Source of the DNA: T3SED10-47 sp046483725
GTDB taxonomy: Bacteria > Bipolaricaulota > Bipolaricaulia > Bipolaricaulales > Bipolaricaulaceae
DNA: 15,906 nucleotides
Direction of reading: 5' to 3'
NCBI GenBank assembly: GCA_046483725.1
Contig: JAWOCQ010000071.1
Span: 1 to 15,906, forward strand
The position numbers were made by a program, and so were the translations under genes. Positions 5,653 through 13,714 of this stretch are shown piece by piece. The stretch's first letter is position 1, and every line of letters starts with the position of its first letter. The notes under the pieces are model-generated. The model saw nothing but the letters and a program-made list of their open reading frames with translations, had not been told where the DNA came from and did not search any database.

Positions 5653-8209
5653 GACCACGGGGCTGGATTCGGCTCGGGACGAGATCATCGAGGTGGCGTG
5701 GGCCCATTTCTCGGACGGGGAGCTCCGGGGCACCTTCACCAGTCTGCTCCACCCCACACGCCAACCCTCGGACGAGATTCTGAATCTGACCGGGATCACC
5801 TGGGAGGAACTGGCAGAGGCCCCCGCGCCCAAGGCAGTGCTTACAGAGGCCCTGCAGGTGCTGGCGAACCAGGTGGTGGTCGCCCACAACGCCCCCTTCG
5901 ACCGCGGCTTTTTGGAACGTGCAGCTGCGGGTCTGAACGCCCCCTTGCCCGCATACTGGGTGGACACACTGGCTCTGTCCCGCGCTGTCTGGCCGCAGGA
6001 AGCCTCCCACTCCCTGGCGGCTGTACGACGCAGGCTGGGACTGCAACAGGGGCCCGCCCATCGAGCCCTCCCGGACGCGGTGGCGGCGGGGTGGGTACTT
6101 ACCGAGGCCCTGGCCCAGGCGGCCCGCTTTCCCGAGGGAGCCCGCAAGGCCGTCTCCTCCCTGCTCCCCGGGTGGGCTAGCCGCTGGGTGATCCCTGCGG
6201 CCCCGGCTGAGGAGGTACCTCCCCTGCGCCGGCCCCCTGTGCACGATCTCGATCAGGCCTTCGATCGTCTGCAAGAGCTGCCGTCCTGGCAAGATCGCGC
6301 GGGACAGCGCGACTACGCGGACTCTGTAGAGAAGACCCTCTCCAAGGGAGGAGTGACGTTCCTGGAGGCCGGCCCTGGCACCGGAAAGACGCTTGGCTAC
6401 CTGGTCCCCGTACTGTTGCATCTGACGGCGCCCAAGGCGCGCATCGCGGTGGCCACACGTACCCGGGCCTTGCAGGAACAGCTGTGGCACAAGGATCTCC
6501 CCGCCGCCCTGACCCAGCTAGGGCTGGACGTCCCTACGGCCCTACTCAAGGGAAGAGAGAACTACCTGTGCCTGCGCCGACTGGAGGAAGCCCGCGGCGG
6601 CCTTGTGGGAAGCGACGTATTGAATACCGTCCTGGTCTGGGCCGAACGTACCCGCAGCGGTGATTTGGACGAGCTTGCGGCCGTGTGGGCGCAGCCGGAA
6701 GGACGGCAGTTGTTAACTACGCTGCGGGACACGCCACACCGATGCACCCGCCGTGCCTGCCCCTTTCTGGCGAAGTGTCCCTCGCGACGGGCCAGAGAGC
6801 GGGCCAGGGATGCGCGACTGGTGGTCGTAAACCACGCCCTTCTGGCCGCTGATGCGGCCGCCGGGGGGGTTATACTGGGCCGGTTGGACGCCCTCGTCGT
6901 GGACGAAGCTCACTCCCTCCCCGCCGCCGCGCGCGATGCCTTCACCGAGCGGGTAACTCCGGCCACGGTCCCCTCTCTACTGGGGGAACTACGCAGAGGA
7001 AAACGAGGCCTCCTCTCCGCCTGGGCCAAGGAAGTGAACACAGACAGGGCGGTGGCACTGTGGGAAGAAGTGCGGGCCTCCCACCGCCTGGTGTGGAACG
7101 CAATCCTGCCGGGGCTCCCGCAGGAGGCGGCTCAGTATGGCCCTTCCCAGGTGGCACCGGCTCAGGCACCGGGACAACAGCTTCACCACGCGCTCACTGA
7201 ACTGTCCCAAGAGCTTGCGCACCTCGGCCAGCAAGCGGAGGGAGAGACCACTGAACTCGCCAAGGGGCTCTCGCTTAAGGCACAAGAACTCGCTGAGTCC
7301 TGGTGCTTGCTCCTGCGCCCGGAAGGGGAGGAAAGAGTCTTCTGGCATTCCAAGGAGGCAGGGATGCCCTGCTTGAAGACTTCTCCGGTCGAGCTGGGGC
7401 CTCTGCTCGAGCAGGGCCTGTGGTCACGACTACCGGCGGCGGTGCTCACCTCGGCCACCCTCAGCGGCGGCGAAGGGGTGGCACCTCTTGCCCTGGAGCT
7501 GGGGCTGACGGCCGCTGAGCTAAACTGGAACCACTGGCCCTCGCCCTTCCCCTACCGGAACGTGCAGGCGTGCGTACCGAGTTTCCTGCCCCGTCCGGAC
7601 CACCGTACCTACCCAAGCAAGCTGGGCAATCTCCTCCGCCGGCTCGCCTTGGAGGGAGGGCGCCGGACGATGGCCCTGTTCACCTCGCGGAACATGCTGG
7701 AAGCCACGCTGCCCCACCTCCAAGGGGTACCCACGCTCGTGCAGGGGCGCGACGGAGAGAGGGATCAGCTGGTGCGCCGCTTCCGAAACGAGATGCCGCC
7801 CGTGGTGCTTATGGGGCTGGACACCTTCTGGGAGGGGGTTGATCTTCCAGGCGAACAGGTAGAGGCGGTGGTTATCCCCAGGCTCCCGTTCCCCGTGCCT
7901 GGGGACCCGTTGGTGCAGGCCGAGGCGGAGCGCATGCGTGGGGAGGGCAGAGATCCCTTCCGCTTCCTTTTCTTGCCCCGCGCCGTACTGCGCCTGCGAC
8001 AAGGTGCGGGCCGGCTGGTGCGCGCTCCTCAGGACCGGGGGCTTTTGGTGATCGCCGACCCCAGAACGCTGACCGAATCATACGGTGTGCAGTTCCTCCA
8101 GTCTCTCCCCATGCCTGCGCAAGTCGCGGAAGCCCCGGAGGAGCTACTGGCGATCCTGCATCAGGTGCTGGAGGAGCCCAAAGGCTCACCCGAGGGCCGT
8201 GGGCTCTGA
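5624..8209 (+). CDS. dinG: DnaQ-type 3'-5' exonuclease fused to DinG-type Fe-S helicase
   Basis: The 861-residue protein has two enzymatic modules. Residues 1 to about 165 form a DEDDh exonuclease with all ligands visible: Asp8 and Glu10 (DVETTG), Asp93 (AHNAPFD), His146 and Asp151 (HRALPD). Residues from about 205 form an XPD/DinG superfamily 2 helicase: Walker A EAGPGTGKT (248-256), DEAH (427-430), SATLSGG motif III, FWEGVDLPGE, and motif VI RLRQGAGRLVR (790-800). Four cysteines (316, 374, 379, 385) sit where XPD-family proteins bind a [4Fe-4S] cluster. The expected role is 5'-3' unwinding of damaged or structured DNA and R-loops. The exonuclease-helicase fusion is the Bacillus-type arrangement. 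GTG 5624 begins MVEFYAIDVE; GTG 5627 is equally possible. There is no clear Shine-Dalgarno site, and the 29-base overlap with the CBS gene suggests coupled translation. Confidence 0.93.
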   Translation: MVEFYAIDVETTGLDSARDEIIEVAWAHFSDGELRGTFTSLLHPTRQPSDEILNLTGITWEELAEAPAPKAVLTEALQVLANQVVVAHNAPFDRGFLERAAAGLNAPLPAYWVDTLALSRAVWPQEASHSLAAVRRRLGLQQGPAHRALPDAVAAGWVLTEALAQAARFPEGARKAVSSLLPGWASRWVIPAAPAEEVPPLRRPPVHDLDQAFDRLQELPSWQDRAGQRDYADSVEKTLSKGGVTFLEAGPGTGKTLGYLVPVLLHLTAPKARIAVATRTRALQEQLWHKDLPAALTQLGLDVPTALLKGRENYLCLRRLEEARGGLVGSDVLNTVLVWAERTRSGDLDELAAVWAQPEGRQLLTTLRDTPHRCTRRACPFLAKCPSRRARERARDARLVVVNHALLAADAAAGGVILGRLDALVVDEAHSLPAAARDAFTERVTPATVPSLLGELRRGKRGLLSAWAKEVNTDRAVALWEEVRASHRLVWNAILPGLPQEAAQYGPSQVAPAQAPGQQLHHALTELSQELAHLGQQAEGETTELAKGLSLKAQELAESWCLLLRPEGEERVFWHSKEAGMPCLKTSPVELGPLLEQGLWSRLPAAVLTSATLSGGEGVAPLALELGLTAAELNWNHWPSPFPYRNVQACVPSFLPRPDHRTYPSKLGNLLRRLALEGGRRTMALFTSRNMLEATLPHLQGVPTLVQGRDGERDQLVRRFRNEMPPVVLMGLDTFWEGVDLPGEQVEAVVIPRLPFPVPGDPLVQAEAERMRGEGRDPFRFLFLPRAVLRLRQGAGRLVRAPQDRGLLVIADPRTLTESYGVQFLQSLPMPAQVAEAPEELLAILHQVLEEPKGSPEGRGL

Positions 8210-8234
8210 ACTCCGAATCCGACAAGCCCTGCGG

Positions 8235-8263
8235 TTGACCGGGGTGGCCAAGCTCGCTATACT
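8235..8263 (+). promoter_or_regulatory. strong sigma70-type promoter of the glycosyltransferase-rpiB-rho-murA-hflX operon
   Basis: TTGACC (8235-8240) and TATACT (8258-8263) are 17 bases apart, each one base from consensus. This lies in the only sizeable gap (8210-8294) among the rightward genes. Transcription should begin near 8270, about 25 bases before the glycosyltransferase ATG. No terminator for the upstream operon is recognisable, so read-through is possible. Confidence 0.65.
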
Positions 8264-8294
8264 GGGTTTCGCGCCTTGATTGGCGATCCAACCC

Positions 8295-8930
8295 ATGAAA
8301 GTCTCGGCCGTGGTACCGGCGTTCAACGAAGCTGGCCGCATCGGTGCAGTAATCCGCGCGCTGCGTGGCTCACCTTCGGTCACGGAGGTCATCGTGGTTG
8401 ATGACGGCTCCGCCGATGAGACGGCCCTTGAGGCAAAGAAGCATGGAGCCGACGTGGTGCGGCTGCTCGAAAACAGCGGCAAAGCTGCTGCATTGGACGC
8501 AGGCGTTCGCAAGGCTTCGGAGGATGTGCTGTTATTCTTGGACGCTGACCTTACAGGCCTCGCGGTCGAACATGTCGAACAGCTGGTGAACGCCTACGCC
8601 GAGGACAACAGGGAGATCGTCATCGGAATCTTCCGTGAAGGGCGTAGGGGGACGGACTTCTCCCAGCGAGTTGTTCCCTTCCTCTCCGGACAGAGGGTCC
8701 TGTCCCGCCAAGTATGGGACCGGGCTCGGGGTATGGTGGGCGACATGGATTTCGGGATCGAGGTCGCGCTTACCAAGCTGGCCTTGAAGGAAGGGTGGCG
8801 CCAAACGAAGGTGTCGCTGGACGGGGTCAGCCACGTACGCAAAGAGGAGAAGCGGGGGGCATACGCTGGCCTGTTGGACCGCCTTTCCATGTACTGGGAC
8901 ATCCTGCGCTCCTTGGTCCGGAAGCTGTAG
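8295..8930 (+). CDS. family 2 glycosyltransferase (cytoplasmic, dolichol-phosphate-mannose-synthase-like)
   Basis: The 211-residue protein is a compact GT-A fold enzyme that would transfer a sugar from a nucleotide donor. Visible motifs are VSAVVPAFNEAGRI at the N-terminus, VIVVDDGSADET (Asp36, Asp37), NSGKAAALDAG (60-70) and the metal-binding FLDADLTG (Asp83, Asp85). No membrane segment is apparent, so it is soluble or peripheral. The C-terminus (VSHVRKEEKR, then an amphipathic helix) is family-typical. I chose ATG 8295 because it starts MKVSAVVPAFNE as GT2 proteins normally do. A TTG at 8280 would add only MAIQP. Donor and acceptor cannot be told from sequence alone. Position in an operon with cell-wall genes suggests lipid-linked or envelope glycan work, which is inference. 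Confidence 0.85.
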   Translation: MKVSAVVPAFNEAGRIGAVIRALRGSPSVTEVIVVDDGSADETALEAKKHGADVVRLLENSGKAAALDAGVRKASEDVLLFLDADLTGLAVEHVEQLVNAYAEDNREIVIGIFREGRRGTDFSQRVVPFLSGQRVLSRQVWDRARGMVGDMDFGIEVALTKLALKEGWRQTKVSLDGVSHVRKEEKRGAYAGLLDRLSMYWDILRSLVRKL

Positions 8931-8953
8931 AGCTGCGAGTTTGGAGGTCCTCA

Positions 8954-9388
8954 ATGGTGATTGCGATAGGTTGCGATCATGCCGGATTTGCCTTGATGCA
9001 GGCGTTGAAGGAGTACGCGCTGGCTGGGCACCGGCTTTTGGACATGGGAACGCATGACGAATCCCGTACGGACTACCCCCGCTATGCTCTGGCTGTGGCC
9101 AAGGCGGTGACCGCCGGCGAAGCGGACCGAGGAATTCTAGTGTGCGGCACAGGTATCGGCATGGCCATTGCGGCCTCTCGGGTGCGGGGAATCCGCGCAG
9201 CCGTGTGCACCAACGAATACACGGCGCGTGTGGCGCGGGCCCACAACAACGCCAACGTGTTGTGCTTGGGGGGTCGGGTGGTGGGGTCAGGAGTGGCGGA
9301 AGGCATTGTCCAGTGTTTTCTGGACACGCAGTTCGCCGCTGGCCGACATGCTGACAGACTGACACTTATCGATGATCAAGGAGACTGA
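8954..9388 (+). CDS. rpiB: ribose-5-phosphate isomerase B
   Basis: RpiB interconverts ribose-5-phosphate and ribulose-5-phosphate in the pentose phosphate pathway. The 144-residue protein carries the family signature residues: GCDHAGFAL (Asp8, His9), TDYPRYA (about 39-45), the catalytic Cys64 in LVCGTGIGM, AASRVRGIRAA, and HNNANVLCLGGR (97-108). Its length is normal for the family. The ATG at 8954 follows GGAGG (8943-8947) by six bases. It lies 23 bases after the glycosyltransferase and 2 bases before the exchanger gene. Some relatives act on allose or galactose phosphates, but nothing here suggests that. Confidence 0.94.
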   Translation: MVIAIGCDHAGFALMQALKEYALAGHRLLDMGTHDESRTDYPRYALAVAKAVTAGEADRGILVCGTGIGMAIAASRVRGIRAAVCTNEYTARVARAHNNANVLCLGGRVVGSGVAEGIVQCFLDTQFAAGRHADRLTLIDDQGD

Positions 9389-9390
9389 TA

Positions 9391-10365
9391 ATGCTGTGGG
9401 CTTGGGTAACGCTTGCGGCCTCCGCGCTGGTCATCCTGTGGTCCGGACGACGACTGGTCCGGGCCGCCGAGGGCATCGCCGCGGCCACCGGCCTTGCCCG
9501 GGGGTGGCTGGGCTTCATCCTTCTGGGATTGGTCACCTCTCTGCCCGAACTGGTGGTCACCATGACCGGCGGCGGGATCGAGGCACCGGCTATAGCCGTG
9601 GGCAACGCCCTAGGCTCCAACGCGTTCAACCTGGGGATTTTAGGGCTCTTCGGCCTGGTGGCCGGCGGGGCGCTCTTCTCCAACCTGGCGGCTTCCCACG
9701 TGGTTTCGTGCGCAATGGGCGTGTTGATGACTGCGGCCGTGTTGGGAGCTATCGCATTGGGAGGCGGCCCGTCTGTCGGCCCCTTATCGGCGGCTTCCAT
9801 CCTTATCTTAGTCCTCTTTTTGAGCGCGGCATGGCTGCAGTACGTGGCGGAGCCGACCGCGCCCGTGGTAAGCCCTCCCCGGATGGGCCGGGCTCCGTGG
9901 GTGGCAGCTTCTTCCGCCGTAGCGGTAATCGTGGCAGGCGTCGCCCTGACCTATTCGGCCCGAGAGGTGGCCGCCGGCACCGGCACCAGCCAGTCGCTCA
10001 TGGGGGCGACTTTGGTGGCCATGGCTACATCCTTGCCGGAACTAGCCGTTTGCTGGGAGGCCGTACGCCTGAGGGCATACGACCTGTTTGCCGGGAATAT
10101 CTTCGGCTCCAACGCATTCAACATCTTCACGATCTTTTTCACCGATCTCACATATGGACGACCGATGTTGGGAGCGTTGGAAGAGGAAGCCTGGCCGATA
10201 GTACTGGTGGGAGCCTGGGGGTTGGCGCTTGCGGCAGTGGCGCTGGCCGCACTGGGCACCCGAGCCAAGAGGCGCGTGGGACGAATGGACCTCGCCTCCG
10301 GTCTGGTGGTAGTGACGTACCTGGTGGGCCTGGCTGCGGTGGCAGTCCGAGGTCTAAACATTTGA
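9391..10365 (+). CDS. CaCA-superfamily cation exchanger (Na+/Ca2+ or H+/Ca2+ antiporter type)
   Basis: This 324-residue inner-membrane protein has about ten hydrophobic segments in two homologous halves joined by a short basic/proline loop near residues 155-168. The alpha-1 repeat (about 43-80) contains LVTSLPELVV with Glu53 and GNALGSNAFN. The alpha-2 repeat (about 206-244) contains MATSLPELAV with Glu217 and GNIFGSNAFN. These repeats form the ion-binding site in the NCX/YrbG family, and both key glutamates are present. The exported ion is probably Ca2+ in exchange for Na+ or H+, but ion choice cannot be read from this sequence. AAGGAG (9378-9383), seven bases before the ATG, is a good ribosome site. 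The gene follows rpiB by two bases, and rho starts almost directly after it. Confidence 0.92.
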   Translation: MLWAWVTLAASALVILWSGRRLVRAAEGIAAATGLARGWLGFILLGLVTSLPELVVTMTGGGIEAPAIAVGNALGSNAFNLGILGLFGLVAGGALFSNLAASHVVSCAMGVLMTAAVLGAIALGGGPSVGPLSAASILILVLFLSAAWLQYVAEPTAPVVSPPRMGRAPWVAASSAVAVIVAGVALTYSAREVAAGTGTSQSLMGATLVAMATSLPELAVCWEAVRLRAYDLFAGNIFGSNAFNIFTIFFTDLTYGRPMLGALEEEAWPIVLVGAWGLALAAVALAALGTRAKRRVGRMDLASGLVVVTYLVGLAAVAVRGLNI

Positions 10366-10370
10366 GGTGG
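10364..10370 (+). promoter_or_regulatory. ribosome binding site deciding the rho start
   Basis: GAGGTGG overlaps the exchanger stop codon and lies five bases before ATG 10376. In-frame alternatives are GTG 10367, which overlaps this site, and ATG 10382, eleven bases away. Spacing favours 10376. The same AGGTGG core precedes the PSP1 gene at the right edge. Confidence 0.55.
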
Positions 10371-10375
10371 TATGT

Positions 10376-11623
10376 ATGCAGATGAGCGTTGTCCGGAACA
10401 TGACGGTGGATGAACTACAAGCTGTGGCCAAGAAACACAACATGGACGGAGCCGGGAGCTTAGGGCACGCAGCGCTGCAGCTGGAGGTCATGCGGACCTT
10501 GGCCGAGCACGACGAGCTCTCCACTGAAGGCGTATTGGACATCATGCAGGATGGATACGGATTCTTGCGTGAAAAGTCGTGCTTGCCTTCTCGGTTCGAC
10601 GTGTACGTCTCCCCCTCCCAGATCAAGCGCTTTGCGCTGAAACGCGGCGACATTCTACAGGGATTGGTACGCCCGCCGAAAAAGGACGAGCGTTACTTTG
10701 CGCTGCTGCGCGTGGAGGGGGTCAATGATCAGGATCCGGAGAGCGTGCGCCGAAGGATGGAATTCCAGCAGCTGACGCCTCTCCACCCTGACGAGCTGTT
10801 CACGCTGGAGTACGACCCCGAGGAGTTGTCCACGCGCATGATCGACCTGTTCTCCCCGATCGGCAAGGGACAGCGCGGCCTCATCGTGTCCCCCCCCAAG
10901 GCGGGAAAGACAACCTTGCTGAAGAGCATCGCCCAAGGGATCGAGACCAACTACCCCGAGGTGCGCCTGTTGATTCTGCTGGTGGACGAGCGGCCGGAGG
11001 AGGTAACCGACTTCCGCCGCTCAGTGAACCACGCGGAGGTAGTGGCCGCCACGTTCGACATGGAACCGGCCCATCACACGCGGGTCGCCGAGCTGGTCAC
11101 CTCGGAGGCCAAGCGCCTCGTAGAGTGCGGGCACGATGTTATGATCCTGATGGACTCGCTCACCCGGCTGGGCAGAGCGTACAACTTGTCCATCGCCCCC
11201 TCGGGGAAGCTCCTCTCGGGCGGCATCGATCCTACCGCGTTGTACAAACCCAAGGAGTTCTTCGGGGCAGCCAGAAACATCGAGGAGGGGGGCTCGCTCA
11301 CCATCGTGGCCACCGCCCTGGTGGACACAGGTTCACGGCTAGACCAGGTGGTGTTCGAGGAATTCAAAGGCACGGGAAACATGGAGCTCCTACTGAACCG
11401 TGATCTCGCCAACCGGCGTATGTTCCCCGCCATTGACCTCCACCAGTCCGGAACGAGAAAAGAGGAACTCCTTCTTGCCCCGGATGTCCTTCGCCGGGTG
11501 TGGATACTGCGTAAGCTTATCGCGGAGATGCAAGAACCGGGGGTGGCCTTGGAATTCATCCGAGAGAAGATGGAGCAGACAGGGACGAACAAGCAGTTTC
11601 TGGAGCTGATGAACAGTGAGTAA
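10376..11623 (+). CDS. rho: transcription termination factor Rho
   Basis: Rho is a hexameric RNA-dependent ATPase/translocase that ends transcription at Rho-dependent sites. The 415-residue protein shows an N-terminal Rho_N helical region (MTVDELQAVAKKHN), a cold-shock-like primary RNA site (GVLDIMQDGYGFLR, about 52-65), Walker A SPPKAGKTT (172-180), VDERPEEVTDFRR (about 203-215), Walker B MILMDSLTR (about 256-264), GRAYN, and the secondary RNA-binding segment SGKLLSGGIDPTAL (276-289), then EFKGTGNMEL. It has no large N-terminal insertion of the kind found in actinobacterial Rho. It is embedded between an exchanger gene and envelope genes. Its TAA overlaps the start of the peptidase gene by eight bases. 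Proximity of rho and murA is also seen in Bacillus. Confidence 0.97.
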   Translation: MQMSVVRNMTVDELQAVAKKHNMDGAGSLGHAALQLEVMRTLAEHDELSTEGVLDIMQDGYGFLREKSCLPSRFDVYVSPSQIKRFALKRGDILQGLVRPPKKDERYFALLRVEGVNDQDPESVRRRMEFQQLTPLHPDELFTLEYDPEELSTRMIDLFSPIGKGQRGLIVSPPKAGKTTLLKSIAQGIETNYPEVRLLILLVDERPEEVTDFRRSVNHAEVVAATFDMEPAHHTRVAELVTSEAKRLVECGHDVMILMDSLTRLGRAYNLSIAPSGKLLSGGIDPTALYKPKEFFGAARNIEEGGSLTIVATALVDTGSRLDQVVFEEFKGTGNMELLLNRDLANRRMFPAIDLHQSGTRKEELLLAPDVLRRVWILRKLIAEMQEPGVALEFIREKMEQTGTNKQFLELMNSE

Positions 11624-12461
11624 GGACGCGGCTCTGGCGGCTCTGCTGGGGCTGCTCGTGCTGCCCTTACTCCTCGTCCCCTTCCTCCCTCCCGAGGACA
11701 TGGGCGGCCCCTCCACATCCGTGCTGGACGGACGCCCTCTTCCCTACGAGACCTACACGGTAAGGGATGGGGATTCGTTTGCTTCCATCGCTGCCCGTTA
11801 CGACATCCCCCTTTCCTATCTTCTCGCCAGCAATCCCGGCAAAGATCCCGACAGGCTTCGCCCGGGAGAGGTATTAGTGCTCCCCGATAGCGGCGTCGTA
11901 CATACCTTGCGCTCCGGACAGACGCTGGACGACCTGGCGGCCACCTATGGTGTTGAGGTGGGTTCGCTCGAGTGGAAGGGGCCTGGCGCTGAGCCCCAGG
12001 CCGGGGACCAAGTGTTCGTGCCCCGGCCGTCCACCGTACCCCAGGCCGAGGCTGTCCGGCTGGGAGCAGGACAAGCGGGCCGGTTTATCTGGCCCCTGCG
12101 GGGTCGCATCTCGTCGCCCTTCGGCTGGAGGGTACATCCCATTCGGGGGGGCCGGCACCTTCACTCCGGCCTGGATATCGCTGTACCCGAAGGGACACCG
12201 GTCCACGCAGCAGCGGCGGGCCGTGTGTCCATGACCGGCTGGTCGGGAGAATACGGGGTGCTGGTCATGATACGACACACCGAGGGCTACTCCACTTACT
12301 ACGCCCACCTGTCCCAGGCAAAGGTGCAGGAAGGTCAGTACGTGGAACAAGCACAGGTATTGGGCCTCTCGGGGAATACAGGTATGTCCACCGGCCCCCA
12401 CCTACACTTCGAGATCCGTGAGGGGTCCGTTCCTGTGGATCCCGAGCTCTACCTGCCGTGA
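11616..12461 (+). CDS. membrane-anchored LysM-LysM-M23 peptidoglycan endopeptidase (LytM/NlpD-like)
   Basis: The 281-residue envelope protein begins with a hydrophobic anchor or signal sequence (about 5-24), followed by two LysM carbohydrate-binding modules (about 45-90, YTVRDGDSFASIAARYDIP; and about 94-137, HTLRSGQTLDDLAATYGVE). The C-terminal M23 domain (about 157-275) has complete zinc and catalytic residues: His183 and Asp187 (HSGLD), His231 (YAHLS), and His262 and His264 (PHLHFE). It should therefore be an active endopeptidase that cuts peptide crosslinks, unlike NlpD/EnvC, which have lost these residues. The GTG start at 11616 lies inside the end of rho. The stop overlaps the murA GTG (GTGA, 12458-12461), so hydrolase and synthesis enzyme are translationally linked. 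Confidence 0.93.
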   Translation: MSKDAALAALLGLLVLPLLLVPFLPPEDMGGPSTSVLDGRPLPYETYTVRDGDSFASIAARYDIPLSYLLASNPGKDPDRLRPGEVLVLPDSGVVHTLRSGQTLDDLAATYGVEVGSLEWKGPGAEPQAGDQVFVPRPSTVPQAEAVRLGAGQAGRFIWPLRGRISSPFGWRVHPIRGGRHLHSGLDIAVPEGTPVHAAAAGRVSMTGWSGEYGVLVMIRHTEGYSTYYAHLSQAKVQEGQYVEQAQVLGLSGNTGMSTGPHLHFEIREGSVPVDPELYLP

Positions 12462-13714
12462 TATTGGTGGAAGGGGGCTGCCCGCTGACGGGTACCGTGG
12501 AGGTATCTGGAGCAAAAAACGCCACATTGCCCGCCATCGTAGCCTCGTTGCTCACCGACCATACCATGGTCATCAGGCGCACCCCGCGCCTCGCCGACGT
12601 GGAGACGGCGATGGCCCTGGTGGAGTCTCTAGGCAAAAAGGTGGCGCTTTCAGGGGACACTCTTACCGTCAGTGAAGGTCCCGGGCTTCTCTCTTGCGCC
12701 CCGGAGGAGATCGTGCGGCGGATGCGCGCCTCCTTCCTTGCCCTGGGACCGCTTTTGGCCCGCCTGGGAGAGGCGCGGGTGCCCCTCCCCGGGGGTTGTT
12801 CCATCGGGGCGCGCCCTGTGGACCTTCACTTGAAGGGCCTGACCGCGCTGGGGGCGGATGTGGATATCCGCGGGGGAACGGTTTATGCGCGCGCCCGGAG
12901 GCTCCAGGGGACCACCGTACAGTTGGGCTTCCCCTCAGTCGGGGCGACCGAGCAGCTGCTCCTTTCGGGGGCACTGGCCGAAGGGGAGACGGTGATCATG
13001 AACCCTGCCCGGGAGCCGGAGGTGCAGGATCTGGGTCGACTCTTGACGGCCATGGGAGCCGCGGTCCGCTGGGATGCCGACCGCGTGAGTGTGACAGGTC
13101 GATGTCCGCTCGAGGGGACCACACACACGGTCATCCCGGACAGGATAGAGACGGGAACCTACCTCATCGCCGGGGCGATCACCCCGGGGAGGTTGCGCGT
13201 CGTCCGCACCGAACCCTCACTACAAGCCGCGCTGCTCTCCGCCTTGACCGAGGCGGGCGCGGTAGTGGAGACAGGAGATGACTGGGTCGAGGTCTCCACT
13301 CCCGGGATGCTGCGTCCCGTGGACATAAAGACCGGGCCCTATCCGGGATTTCCTACTGACCTGCAGCCCCCTTGGGTGGCCCTCATGACCACCGCGGGCG
13401 GGAAATCGGTGACCACGGAAACCGTGTTCGAATCACGCTTCAACCATGTGCCGGAGCTCAGTCGAATGGGGGCGCGGCTTCGCGTCGACGGACAGATCAT
13501 CGTCGCGGAGGGGCCGGCGCGGCTACGCGGCGCATCGGTGCGTGCAAGTGATATCCGTGCGGGAGCGGCGCTGCTTGTGGCCGCTTTGGCAGCACAGAGC
13601 CGTACGGAGCTTGCAGGGGAAGAGCTGCTCCGTCGTGGATATGATAACTTTGTAGGCAAGCTGGCAAGGATGGGTGCCCATATATGGGAAAGCGAAGCGA
13701 ACAGCGACGGCTGA
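12458..13714 (+). CDS. murA: UDP-N-acetylglucosamine 1-carboxyvinyltransferase (MurA)
   Basis: MurA transfers enolpyruvate from PEP to UDP-GlcNAc, the first committed step of peptidoglycan synthesis in the cytoplasm. The 418-residue protein has the EPSP-synthase-like fold motifs of the family: SGAKNATLP (Lys20, Asn21), RRMRASFLALGPLLAR, the catalytic loop PGGCSIGARPVDLHLKGL with Cys114, YPGFPTDLQPP with Asp301, and FESRFNHVPEL. Because the loop Cys is present, the usual fosfomycin target is retained; Cys-to-Asp variants would be resistant. The GTG start is set by the four-base overlap with the peptidase stop and by the start of the fold at LVEGGCPLTG. The 3' end overlaps hflX by 31 bases. Confidence 0.97.
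   Translation: MILVEGGCPLTGTVEVSGAKNATLPAIVASLLTDHTMVIRRTPRLADVETAMALVESLGKKVALSGDTLTVSEGPGLLSCAPEEIVRRMRASFLALGPLLARLGEARVPLPGGCSIGARPVDLHLKGLTALGADVDIRGGTVYARARRLQGTTVQLGFPSVGATEQLLLSGALAEGETVIMNPAREPEVQDLGRLLTAMGAAVRWDADRVSVTGRCPLEGTTHTVIPDRIETGTYLIAGAITPGRLRVVRTEPSLQAALLSALTEAGAVVETGDDWVEVSTPGMLRPVDIKTGPYPGFPTDLQPPWVALMTTAGGKSVTTETVFESRFNHVPELSRMGARLRVDGQIIVAEGPARLRGASVRASDIRAGAALLVAALAAQSRTELAGEELLRRGYDNFVGKLARMGAHIWESEANSDG

Noticed and set aside
8210..8234. Terminator after dinG
   Set aside because: I saw no stem-loop followed by T residues in this stretch. Rho-dependent ending or read-through is more likely.
8280..8294. TTG start adding MAIQP to the glycosyltransferase
   Set aside because: The ATG at 8295 begins exactly at the conserved MKVSAVVPAFNE motif, and the extra residues have no counterpart in the family.
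10367..10375. GTG 10367 as the start of rho
   Set aside because: It lies within the GAGGTGG ribosome site itself. ATG 10376 has suitable spacing from that site.
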